This document shows, in pieces, positions 32,647 through 44,200 of a stretch of DNA of 64,000 nt. Below the pieces are notes generated by a model, which had not been told where the DNA came from, made no database searches, and saw only the letters and a program-made list of their open reading frames with translations. How positions within the stretch are numbered: the first letter of the stretch is position 1; each line of letters starts with the position of its first letter. The position numbers and the translations under genes are program-made. Source of the DNA: Edaphochlamys debaryana (lineage: Eukaryota > Chlorophyta > Chlorophyceae > Chlamydomonadales); the NCBI GenBank assembly GCA_016858145.1, contig JAEHOE010000038.1:744001-808000 (forward strand). The letters are read 5' to 3'.

Positions 32647-33721
32647 CGGGGCTGCGGGGGAGCACTGCTCGGGCCCTTGGGCCCACGGATTGGCGGGGAG
32701 AGGAACCGGGCGCTGGGGTCGCTATCTGGCGACACCAGGGGAGTCCACTGCGGGTCAATGCGGTGAGGGCGGGGGACAGGTGGTCAGTAAGCCCGGGGCA
32801 TGGGCGGAAACTGGTGGCTTAAATTGAAGCTAGCAGGTGGAGTAGCTTGGAGGTGGCTACGGGTGGGGCGGGTGGCTGTGCTTGCGGTTTGCCAGGGCCG
32901 TCAGTTGCCGTCAGTTGCCGCCTGGATGCAAGGTTATCAACCAGTCCATGCAAAGGGTCACTAGTCACTAGCTGGATATGCCTGGCCGGAGCTTAAGGCG
33001 CCCAGGTTGAGCGGTGGGAAGTCTGTGCTCGCAGGGGCCCAGGCGCTAGGCACGTGCCTAGCCGTGCAGTGTAGCCAGGATGACCATGGCGCGTCGGGGA
33101 AGCCTCTGTCACAGAGCGCGTTGGTAATAAGCGTGAGGGCACTGTACTCTCACGGGCTGGCGTGAGGGAAAGAGCAGGGTGCCATGGGAAAGTTGAGAGG
33201 ATCGCCCTGGATCGGGTATGGGCGGCCCTGACATCTATGGCCTTCTCTACTCCCCGCAACCGATGGAACGCATGCAGGACTCGCTCAACCTTTCGCGTGT
33301 CCAGGCCACAAGCAAACGTGGCATTCAGGTGCACGTCTAGGCCCGCACCTTTGCCCAGAACTACCCGTTCGTGCTACAGTCTACGTACCAAAAGAACAGC
33401 ACACACGCCTCCAATCGGTTGCGCTTCCTGTTGCTCAAGCTTTGCACGAGCGGGCAATGCTTGCCCGGGTGCATCCTCGCACCTGCACTGTATACTCGAG
33501 GAGGTGCTTGGCAGCTACTAGCTAGCAGCAGCCGTTGGACCGCAGGTGAGGTCGCTCGCATGCCTGCTGTCGCGGGTGCGTCGTCCACTCCGGCGCCTCC
33601 CCTCTCCTGCCAGCCCAGCATCACCCTCGCCCACCCTCGCCGTTCCCCAATTGACGTGTGCACGCCCACAGCTACCGTTGTACCTGTACCGTAACGTTTC
33701 CACTGAAGACTGACTTCAGGG
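32647..33721. other. Spacer between the two BTB genes; leader intron of the second
   Basis: No separate gene seen. GTCAGTTGCC is tandemly repeated near 32897-32920. A leader intron for the second BTB gene is suggested at 33546-33719 (AG/GTGAGG ... CTTCAG), in the same position relative to the ATG as in the first gene. Confidence 0.5.
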
Positions 33722-35287
33722 ATGACCCTAGCCTGCCGGACGGTCCCGCTTGAGAAGGCGGCTCGGGGCCTGGTCGTCCGGCCCCGGCCCGGTGGCGGCC
33801 CTGACCAAACGCTGGTCTTCCTGAACGAGGGAGGCATTCACGAGCTGGAGGGAGCCGCACTAAGCGGCGGTCGAGACCTCAAGCTTGGGCTTCAGCTGGC
33901 ATCGATGAGTTATGGCGGATGGCGCCCGGTCTATGACTCTGCCAGCCGCACCGTCTATGTGTCAGGCGGTGGCGTGGGCGCAACGCGCAGGATCTTTGGT
34001 CGCGCGAGTCAGTTTCTGAGGAAGCTCGACGCCAGCAACTGCATACAACCGTTGACATCGCTGCCTTTGGCCACAGACTTGGCCGCGGGGCCTGGAGCGG
34101 AGGCAGTCAGCAAACACATTCTGTCCCTTGCCGCTGACGGCCAAGGAGGCGTATGGATGATGCTCCAACCCTGCATTCGGCGCCTGGACGTCCGCAGCGA
34201 GGAGATAACCACGCTGGCCGGGCTGGAGGTGCAGGGATCAAGCAGTGGGCGATGGCGGGATCTGGCCTTCGACCCCTGCAGCGGCACTCTGTGGCTTGCA
34301 ACGCCCAGCGCCCTTTGCCGTGTGCACACGGGCGGGCAGGTTTCAGAGCGTGTCGAGCTGGTGGCAGGGGACTGGGACCAACGGGGCAGCGTCGACGGCA
34401 GCGGCACGGCGGCACGCTTCTGTAGTGTCGTAGCCCTCCTGCCGGTGTCGGGCGGCCGCCTGCTGATCGCCGACGGCCCCGACCTCCGCTGCATGGACGC
34501 TGGCGGCGCCGTCACCACCCTGCTGCGGGGCTGCTCGAGGGGCTGCGAGGCGAGGACTCCGTCAGGGGTACTGCAGATGGCCCTCCTGCCCAGCGGAGAG
34601 GTTGGGGCAGTCATGGCGGATGGAAGCCTCTTGCTGATCGGCGGCGGTGACTTCGCACCCGCAACCTCCGCCGCTGCCACGGACCGCCTGCTGAGCCTGC
34701 TGGCGCCTCAAGCGGCGGAGGAGGACGGCGACGGCGGCGGAAGCGAGGCCAGCAGCAGCTCTGCAACTGCATTACTTTCCGGGGCCGTGACGGTGCGCGT
34801 GGGGGTTCGGGCCTTCCTCGCGCACCGCTCTGTCCTGGCGGCCGGCTCGGAGTACTTCGCCCGGCTGCTGGCCCCCGGCGGACGCTTCGAGGAGAGCGGC
34901 GCGCCGGAGGTGGCCCTGCACGACGCAGACCCGGCCGCCTTCGCGCACCTGCTGTCGTACATGTACTTCACATCGCTGGGTACCTCATCTCAGATCCTGT
35001 CAACGCCGCCTGAGCTGCTGCGCCCCACCGCGGCGCTGGCGGGCCGGCTGCTGATGGGTGGCGCGGTGGCAGCGCTGACGGAGCGGCTGGCGGCGGCTGC
35101 CACGCCCGCCAGTGTGCTGTCCGACCTGGCATGGTCGGACGCTCACGGCCTGACGGAGCTGGCGGAGCGGCTGAGGGCAGTTGCGGTGCGCAACCGCAGG
35201 GCCCTGGACCCCTCCAAGCTGCAGCAGTTGGTCAGGGAGTGCCCGGAGCAGGCAGGAGCGCTGCTCGCAAGGCTCTGCAGCGCCTGA
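33722..35287 (+). CDS. Beta-propeller (NHL-like) plus BTB/POZ protein, second of a tandem pair (521 aa)
   Basis: This is a paralogue of the gene at 31096 with the same order: a short N-terminus sharing GLVVRPRPGGGPDQ, propeller blades (RPVYDSASRTVYVSGG, QGGVWMMLQPCIRRLDVRSE, ERVELVAGDWDQRGSVDG, LLIADGPDLRCMDAGG), BTB at residues about 353-435 (VTVRVGVRAFLAHRSVLAAG) and a C-terminal helical region. It has extra residues in the first blades (GVGATRRIFGRASQF) and lacks some in the BTB lead-in. Nucleotide identity with the first copy is very high in blocks (around 34446-34540 and 34820-34975) but low elsewhere. Coding is uninterrupted. Confidence 0.85.
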   Translation: MTLACRTVPLEKAARGLVVRPRPGGGPDQTLVFLNEGGIHELEGAALSGGRDLKLGLQLASMSYGGWRPVYDSASRTVYVSGGGVGATRRIFGRASQFLRKLDASNCIQPLTSLPLATDLAAGPGAEAVSKHILSLAADGQGGVWMMLQPCIRRLDVRSEEITTLAGLEVQGSSSGRWRDLAFDPCSGTLWLATPSALCRVHTGGQVSERVELVAGDWDQRGSVDGSGTAARFCSVVALLPVSGGRLLIADGPDLRCMDAGGAVTTLLRGCSRGCEARTPSGVLQMALLPSGEVGAVMADGSLLLIGGGDFAPATSAAATDRLLSLLAPQAAEEDGDGGGSEASSSSATALLSGAVTVRVGVRAFLAHRSVLAAGSEYFARLLAPGGRFEESGAPEVALHDADPAAFAHLLSYMYFTSLGTSSQILSTPPELLRPTAALAGRLLMGGAVAALTERLAAAATPASVLSDLAWSDAHGLTELAERLRAVAVRNRRALDPSKLQQLVRECPEQAGALLARLCSA

Positions 35288-38282
35288 CGTAGCACATAAC
35301 CGCTGGTCCCGTGCGTGGCTCGGATCCCTTGAGCCGAGCGGTCTGGAGCAGCTGGCTGCGCTGGAACCCCAAGCACGCGGTGGAAGTCAGTGGAGAGCTT
35401 CAGTTGTGCCTCGCACTAGACAGAGCCAGGCCTGAGCAGTCCGGGACTCCCGGACTCGTGTGAAGGAGCAGGCACGAGGGCGCATCGCCAAGAGCCGAGG
35501 GACTGCAGGCAGGCAGGGTTGGGTTGAATGCTCTGGTAGAGGGAGCGCTGTCTGCATGGAGTAGGCGGCGTCCAGGGATGCTCAAGGGCCTTTAAGGGGT
35601 AGGAACGGCGGCATAACTGCGTGCCAGGCGCCTCAGCTTGACGAGTCGATGTGGGTTCCCAAGGGCAGTGGCTGATAGGGACGGATAGGGCGGGGCAAAG
35701 GGCTGTGTGGCCGGTTGCATCAGTATGGACTGCAGCTTCTAGCTAGCGTCGAGGGGCGAGGGGTGGCTGAGTGTTGTGGTGACGTGAGAGGTCTGGAAGG
35801 AAGTAGCCCAGGTGCGTGGCAGGCCTGTAGGCTAGAACAGACACGTGCGGATAGGGGTAGCCGGATTGGGGCCTCAAAAGCGCCGTTGCTGCAAGGGGCG
35901 GTAGAGCGGCAGGAGGGGCGGGGAAGCGCATGGATGCATGGGACGAGGGAAGTAAAGATGTCTCAGTTGAGAGTTGCGCTGGTGTGCGTGCGCGGCCCGC
36001 TGGGCCTGTAGCGCCGGCTAGCTGCCCCTCGTGCACTGTACAGGCCGGGCGCATGCATGACTGCTGGTTGTGGCCTAGGTGTGCACAGGGGCTCACTCAC
36101 GCTGGGGGCTGTGATGAGGCGGGAAGGGCCGGCTTTGCATCTTGCCACCGGGACGTCGCGAAGAGTGAGGAAGTTGCTGCGCGTTGTTTGGGGCGTTGGC
36201 ACGCCGTGACGTTTGAAGCCTTTACACACGAACCCGGCATTGCAGCCTGTCAGAAGTGGGCACATGACTGAGGCCCTTCACTTCGTTAGTCTGCCTTCGG
36301 CAGACTGCGCCTGTTATAAGCTTGAGAACACGCCCGGGCGCATGGCTGGTGGAGGCCCTGCCCAGCAGTCCCCGTGGGCTCATGCTGTCCTACCGTACGC
36401 AACGCGTCTCGGGGGTCGGGGCCATCCCCTGCTGTACAACTTGACTGGCTGGGGGCCAGACCCGGCTAGCTGCACGTTGCAATGATCCCCTGCTTAAAGT
36501 TGCAAACCAGCATGCTTACACCTTCATGCGTCGATGTCCATTGCACATGCCGTGTCACGCCACCACCCGCGTTGCACAGGGCGTCAACCCCGGCCGGCGC
36601 CACTCAGTTCCCATGCCACTCAGAAACAAGGGATGGTCGTTAAGAGTGCACACTGCTTGTCATGAGTGAACAGCCTCCGCCTCTTTCCTGAACGCGCGAC
36701 ACACGAAAGTGGACTTGCGCATGAGAGGAGAAGCTTCTGCCGACCGCCGCAATCCCCGCAAGCCAGCCCAGCCAACGGAGCACAACGCTCAACACCTCAA
36801 CCCACACAACAGAACAAGCTTGCCACTGCCGACCCGCACTGAGTACGGCCACAGGCACGCCGTATTTCTCACACACGTACACTCGTGTCCGCAGACGTAA
36901 TGAAGGCCCGAACGCATTAGGGAGCACGTCTCACAAGGCCTACCGGTATAAGGAAGGGCAGCTTTGCAGGGCACCGTTGGGTAATCGAAGCGCAGACCGC
37001 TATAAAGCGTCTTGGCGCATCATAGTATTGACAGAGACCGGATACCAAGATCCAGTCAGGGCGACAGGGCTTCTTGCTCAGCACAGGCTAGCTGGGAATT
37101 GCACCTCCTGCCCAACGCTGTCGCTTTTGCAGCAACGATGCGGGGCGCAGTCTGGGTGGACCCCCAACCCCCACCGACCCGTGAAACAAGCTAGCAAGGT
37201 ATCCCGCAATTGCTCAGGGGGAACCGCAGACAGGGCTGAGGCGAAATCCAGAGACGGTGATCCTACCTACAAGCCACACGGGGAACCCATGACTTGACAC
37301 AAGCCAGGCCCTGCACGTGCCATCCATTTGCATCACCTGTTGCTGCCGTTTGCCTTCCGACATAGCCAGATAGGGCCGCTTCAAACACCGGCGCAGAGCG
37401 CCACCACGCCCCATCACTCCGTACCCCGACAAAGCATGCCCGGCCCCATTCACACGTAGCGAGCTCCGCCCGAGCCGCGCCACCAAGGTGTTCACTAAGT
37501 CACGCCCATTCACAGGTATTCGCAGTGCAAGCCCAGACTTCCGATCACTTATGCAGCGAGAGTCCTCAGATCTGCGCCCCCGAGCCGGCGCACGGTTCGG
37601 CCAGGCCCACCCGAAGCCCTCATCCGGTCCCCTAGCCAATAACACGCTGCGCACCCCCCCGACTATCTGTGCCCCTCACCCAGCAGTCGAGACACCTGCA
37701 ACAACACCCAGGGCCAGACAACAGCGCTTCGTCTGACCCCCAACCAGCGCCCCCATGAGCCCCCGTCGTTGCAACCCCAACCGATCCCGCCTCCCTCCGT
37801 CCGCACAGCCTTGCCCGACTGTGCGAATATGTGTGGCACATTCCTGACTGCAAGATACCACCGTCAACACCACAGTATGCTTGGCGCTGTAGCGATGTAC
37901 GTCCTTGGGGCGCAGCAACCTGAGTCTCTGAACGGCCTTGAACGCCAACAGATCACTCTCGCTGAGCCCCGTTGGATTCCCCTGTCCCCATCAAACCTGC
38001 ATTTCCCTATTAGCAGCTTTCATGTACTCAACCGCTTGCCTTGGAAGCCCAGAGCATCAGACCCGCACGCACCGGGGCATAGCTCCATAACGCCTGTCAC
38101 GCTCATGCACCATGCTTAGCGCCCTGCAGCGATCCTCCTGCCACATGAGGCTTGCTGTTTCCACCTTCAGTAAGGCGGGGACCAACTCTAGGCCCGCCTC
38201 TTTCAGCCAGGGCTTGTGCTTGTGATGCCGTCCTCCTCCGACGTCCCTGGTGCTTTGCATCGTCGAGCCTTAGGGTGAACCC
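35288..38282. other. Convergent intergenic region, no supported gene
   Basis: About 3 kb between two converging genes. It should hold the 3' ends of the second BTB gene (+) and of the guanylyl cyclase (-). A minus-strand TGTAA candidate for the cyclase is at 36520-36516, which would make a long 3' untranslated region. A TATAAAG at 37001-37007 on the plus strand has no gene after it. Open frames here are short and without domain signs. Confidence 0.4.
37001..37007 (+). promoter_or_regulatory. Orphan TATA-like element
   Basis: TATAAAG in the context CCGCTATAAAGCG, standing out in GC-rich DNA. No coding exon can be supported downstream, so it may be chance or the promoter of an unannotated noncoding transcript. 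Confidence 0.25.
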
Positions 38283-41200
38283 TCACTTGCGCTTCTCCTG
38301 CCGCACGGCGGTCGCCCGTGACAGCCGACTGGAAGCCTGCTGGGATGTCCGGGGCGAATCGGGGGATGCGGGGATCAACCAGGGAATGCAGGCACTATAT
38401 GAGCCGTCCGCCACAATCCTACACACGCCACGCTCCGTCCTCTCGAGGCTCCACCCCCTTGCTCCCCAGCCCAGACCCAGGCCCAGCCGCAACCCTGGCC
38501 CCTGCCCCAGCCCCTTCCTCCCCAGCCCCAACCCCAGCCCTGGCCCACCTTGACGACCAAGCCCTTGAGCCTCGGCCCTCCGTCCTCCCGAGGCGCCGTG
38601 GAGCTGCGCTTGGGATGCAGCCCCGCCACCCGCACCGCCCCCGGCACGTCCTCGCGGGGGGCCGTGGAGGAGCGCTTGGGAGCCGCCGCCAGGGAGCCGA
38701 AGCCGCGCATGCCCTTGATGCTGCCCATGACGGGTCCGCGGTACATCATGTGCGGCGCGCTCTCGCTCTCGTTGCCCAGCCACACGAACGTCTCCATCAG
38801 GCCCTTGCCCTTGACCTGCGTGGGCGGGCGGGAGAGGTGCGGGAGGGAAGGGTGTGGGAGGGCGTGGGGGGCAGCGGGAGGCGCAGCAGGGAGCGGGCGC
38901 GGGCTGGGAAGCAGGCCTGGAGGGAACGGCTGGAACGGAGTACTCCGTAGGTTGCGCACTTGGCTGGTCCGCACGCACCTCCACGCCCCCAGTGGACTGC
39001 CAGTACTCTTTGTTGAGGAGGCCCTGCGTGTCGGCAGACACGTGGATGCAGCCGACCTCTGGGGAGCGGAGGCAGGGAGGAGCGAGGGGGAGTGGTAAAG
39101 GGGTGGACGGTAAGTTTCGGTTAAGGTTCGGTTGCGGTTTGTACTCGGGTGCAAGTGACGTGCGGCCTTCACACACGGGCAGCGGGCCGGCACACGCGAG
39201 GGACGGCCTCACCTGCCGTGCTCTCCATGCGGCTCGCTGCGCCCAGACGGGGGAGAACACAGGGGAAAGCAGGTCGGGGGCGTCAGGAAGCAGTTGCAGA
39301 ATGAGGGCAATTCTGAGACATCCGATCAAGGTCCGCGCCTGCTCCTGACCAGGACTGCTTAAGATCTACCGGTATCCTGCCGCCGCACCTGTGTTGACCG
39401 TGTCGCCGAAGAGGCAGAAGCGCGGCATGCGCGTGCCCACCACGCCGCTCATCACGGGCCCGCTGTGGATGCCCACGCGGATCTGCAGCGGCTCCCCGGT
39501 CAGCGGCATGCGCAGCTTGGCAGCCTCCCGCAGCATGGCCTGAAGGGGGAGACGGGTGGCAGACAGTCAGATTCGCAGGCATCCACAGGAGGGGGAAAAG
39601 TGGGCAACAAGTTTCGTAAGCATTCAGAACTGGCACAGCTGCCTGACCGGCGACCCGCAACCCCCGCAACACCTCCTTGCCTCTCCCCCCACTTGAAGAA
39701 GCACGCCCCGGCCCGCACCGCTCTCTCTTCTGAGTCTTCCCCCCTACTCCAAAACCGGAATTGCAAAACCATCCACCCATGCCTCACGACTGGCGCGTAC
39801 CCCATCTTGTCAAAAACCCTTCGCCCTCGTCCCCCCCACCTTGGCGAAGCTCATGACACGTGTGGCGTGCAGCGGGTCCACCGCCCCCGGCCCCTGCACG
39901 GACTGGAAGCCCTCCTCGTCACGACGCATGAGGCCGCCGGCCACCATGTAGCAGTCTGGGGGGGAAAGACAGGGAATGAACGGAACTGTGCGTGCTGGAA
40001 TCTGAAGGTGCGGAGTGCTAAGGCTGCTCGTGTAAGCCAGAGAAACGTAGGCGCGCACAGCACTACGGGTGTGACTTCCGAGGGTGTGATTTGGGCCCTT
40101 GGCAAGCCGGTTGGCAATCTCCGAGTGGCAGCGCAGTCGGGGGACGCAGGGGGAGACCGCGCCACGCGAGCGCATGCTCTCGCAACGCTGACAGCCGCCG
40201 CCGCGGGCGCTCACCTCCGATGGTCTCCACCTTGTACACGCCGTACACGTCCAGCAGGGAGTCGAAGCGGTTGTACAGGTCGTTGAGGAAGCCCATGACC
40301 ACCTCCGGCTCCACCTCCTTGCACACTGCAGCAGGTGGGGAGGTTGGGGCGAACGTGGGTCGGCAACCGTCAAGGGGCTTGGCCATGCAGCAAAAGCTAG
40401 AAGTCCCTCAGCAGCAAAGCAGGGGTTCGAACGGGAGTGCGCCCGGCCATCGATTCCAGCAGGCTTCGTTTTTCGCTCCCTTAGCCCCGACTCACTGCTT
40501 GTGAAGCCCTTGATGTCGGCTGCGGGGGGGGGCAGATCAGGAGAAGGGTGTTCGGTCGGTGATGGGCCAGTAGCAACAAGGAACCCCATACCCAAAACTC
40601 ACAGCCCAGCCTCAGCACATCGATAGTTTTCATGTCCACCGTTTCCATGTAACACAGTGCCTCCTTATCCCTATCGCTTGTGATTAAGAGCAGGGAAACT
40701 TATCGACCCCGCTCATCAGCGCCTTTGTCATGTCCGAGCCCTGACCGTGTCAATGTAACACGGTGCCCGCTGGCCCGTCCACGCTCGGAGCATCACTGTA
40801 CCAAATGATCACGAACGAACGATCTGGTGGCACAGCCCGTGCACGCCCCACTCACCGAACAGGATGGTGACCGCGGCGTGCTGCAGGAGGGGAACGGAGA
40901 TGCAGTCGGTCAACCATCGAAGACATTGACCTTCAATCATTGTAGCCACACAATCAAAAGACCCCTGCATCCCCTGATACCGTTTTGCCACCAAACGCCC
41001 GAGCCCCACGCCCCGTCTTCCCGTCTCACCTTGGTGGCTAGCGGCGTGCAGTCCCGCTTGTTGAAGAGCGAGAAGGCGCAGGCAGGGCCCTGCGCGGCGC
41101 GGGCTGTGTCCAGGGCCATCCACTCCAGCACGTGGCGGGGGAAGATCTGCGGCGGGAGGGGTGGGCGAGTGGGAGGAGCCGCGTGGTGACGGGGGCCGGG

Positions 41201-44200
41201 CGGCCAGCGTTCGTTGCACGGGTCTGATGCCTTGCACGCAAGCGCCACACCGTACTCCGTACAACACTGCCGTTTCTGCCCCTGCTCGGATCAATTGCTG
41301 CGCCGAATCACACACGCCTCCCCGCCCTTCCCCCACCTGCTCCAGGATCTTGTGCTCTGCGTCCACCAGCTCAGCCAGCCGCCGCTCCGTTTCCACCTTG
41401 GCAGTCACGTCGGTCTGCGGGGCGGAGAGAGGAGGATGCAGGGCGTTGCCCCTCAGACCCCAGCTTTCCTGGGCGCTTGCATCCGGGTTGCAGACACCCC
41501 TTCGCGTGAGGCCCCGACCACGTGCGCCGACCGTTGGCCAGGCTTCCTGTTGGCACCCGCGACTCCACCCCTGCGCCACTGCCTCCCGCACAAGCCCCCA
41601 CCAGCACCAGCACCCTGTAATCGCTAGCTAGCCAGCACCCAGCTCCCCGGACACGTGGCTCGTGCCCTTCTCTGGAACCCCAACACCACGCCCTCCCGGA
41701 CATGCCCCCACCTGCACCAGCAGGATGCACTCCCGCCTCGACACCGGGTCCAGGAAGGGCCGCGCCGAGATCTCGTGCCACCGCGACAGCTCCCCCTCGT
41801 CCTCGCCCGACCCGCTGTCCGACTCGCTCCCCTCGTCCACCGCCGACAGCTCCTCCTCCTCTGCCGCCTCCGCCGCCGCTGCCTCGGCCTCCGACGGCGC
41901 CGCCTCCAGGGCCTCTGGGACGCCAATGAAGGGCCGAACGATGGGCGCGCGCGCGAGCGTGGGTGGGCCGTTGCCTGGCGCCCGGGCCTTGATGGTTGGG
42001 ATCCGGGTGGCAGGCATTCGGGAGAGCCGCGCACGGGGCTTGCCGTCGGGCCCGCCCTCGTCGTCGGCAGCGGCAGCGGCGGCATCGTTGGCGGCGTCGA
42101 CGGCCGCGATCGCCGCCGCCGCAGCGGCGGCGGTGGCGGCGGCGCTGCGGGGCGGCGTGCTGAGGCGGGAGAGGCCGGCGATGGGGCCGGGGAGGAAGGG
42201 AGAGTTGGGGTCGTCGTCGGTGCCGGTGCCGGTCCCGTTGCCCCTTGGGGCGGCGGGGCTGTGGGTGAGAGAGCGGGCGCTCCCATCCGAGTGCGCGTGG
42301 GGGTGGGCGTGGGGGTCGGTTAGAGGCTGGGTGGGCGCTGGCTTGTAGGAGCGGGAGGAGCGCTTCAGCACGGAGAGCTGCCGCGGGGCCTCGGCCGTGA
42401 TGCTGAGGGACGGGAGCTCAGGCCCAGGCCCAGCCGGGTCCGACCCGGGCCCGGGCTCGGCTGGGCCCGAAGCTGATGCCCCTTCTGCATCAGCTTCCGT
42501 GCCAGCCTCGGCGCCCGGTTCGGCGGCGCCCGGTTCGCCGGTAGCGTCCGGACACGTTGGCGAGGGTGGCGGCAGCTTGGGTGAGCCCTCGGGTTCTGCG
42601 CTCGGGGCCTCGGGTTCCCCGCCTGGCCCGCGGGGCGACGACGAGAGCTCCATCCTCACGCTCGCGCCCTCGAGTGCCAACCCTAGCCCCAGGCCCGCGG
42701 CGTCGCTTCGCTCCGAGCCGTTGGGTGAGATCTGCGGCTCCGGCGCGGATGCAGACTTACCCCACGGCACGGCTGGCGGCGACAGGGCGTGCCCGGTTGG
42801 GCCTGTGTCCGGCGCGGCTGCGGAGGGCGATGCTGCACCTTGCTCGCCGGATGCATCATCCCCGAGCGCAGGGTTGGGTTCCGGTGCGGGCTGCGGCTGC
42901 GGCTGCGCAGCCTCCGCCTCCGCCGCCTCGCCGCCCTCCACCGCAGGCCCAGGGCCCGCTGCCTGCTCCGCCCCCTCCGCCGCTTCACCCGCCTGGGCCT
43001 GAGCCTCGACCTGGGCCTGGGCCTGGGCCTGCTCCTGCTGCGCCTTCTCCTGCGCCAACCGCCGCTGCGCCGCCAGCAGCTCCTGCGCCGCTGCCACCTT
43101 GCTGGCGGCTGACGTGGCAGTGTCGCCGTCCATGGAGGTCGAGGCGGATAGCGACAGCTTCTTGCGGGCGTTACGAAGCCGCTGCTGCCGTACGCTGCGT
43201 TGTACGGCAGCCGCCGCGAAGAAGGCCTGCGCGGGGTGGGGCGTGGAAAAATGGTGGGTCGGGCCCAGGCTGTGAGCGAGGACGATGGGGAGCTTGCAGG
43301 TCGCTTAAAGACAGCTGAGGTGAAGCCTGACAGCGGGCAACGCCGAGGTCACTCGGGCCCTCAAAGGGCTGGCCCAGCACCCCCAGACCCGCCGACCCTG
43401 CACCACGCACCCCTGCCCCACCCCTTCCTCCCCTCCCCTCCCTCCCCTTGCCCTCGCCTCCCTGCACCCCAGGCCCCCGCTCCGCCCTCACCACTCTCGG
43501 CAGCGGTGTGCTCCGGTCGGCGTGGAAGGACCCAGCGGCCCCAGAGCCGCCCCGGTGCGACCCCATGGACTCCCCGAAACCGATCTCCTGACCCCCCGTC
43601 ATGGACCGCCGGTGCGGCGGGCCGCCGGAGGCGCCGTGCCCGGGCGTTACGGACCCCGGCTGGGAGCCGGTGCGGCCGCTGGAAGACGCCCCCAGGCCCG
43701 AGGGGTAGGCCCCCGGCGTGACAGAGCCGTGGATGTTGCGCGAGGGCCCGCCACGGGCGCGGGGAGGCTGGGGCGCGGCGGAATCGCGTCCGACCAGGGC
43801 CCAGGCGGACGTGTTCATGGCCTGAGGAGGGGGACGGGCGGTGAGGGAAGGGGGTAGCGGGGGAGAGAGGGGTGAAGCGCGTGTGTTTTGAACCGTCAGC
43901 GAGGAGAGCACGTGACCAGGCGGCCGTGTTCGTGGCCCGTGGGGGGAGCGTTTTTGGGCGCGTGAGCGGTTGGCGGAGTGGCTGTGTGTGAAAGCGTCCC
44001 TGCCTCTGGCCTTGGAAACAGCTGAACCCGCGCGCCCGTCGTCGGCCTGGCCCCAGAAAGAGCTGCTCCTCCTGAAACCAGGCCCCCGCCCTCGGTTGAC
44101 AGCAGCACCACTCACCTGCAGGTCTAATCCGCCGCGGCTGACGCGTTTGGGCTTAGTGGCTGCAGCGGCAGCGCCCCCCAAGACGCTGCTGGCGCCCTCG

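Noticed and set aside
41655..42348. Two long plus-strand frames opposite the cyclase
   Set aside because: They overlap the Ala/Glu-rich exon 6 of the cyclase and mirror its low-complexity sequence.
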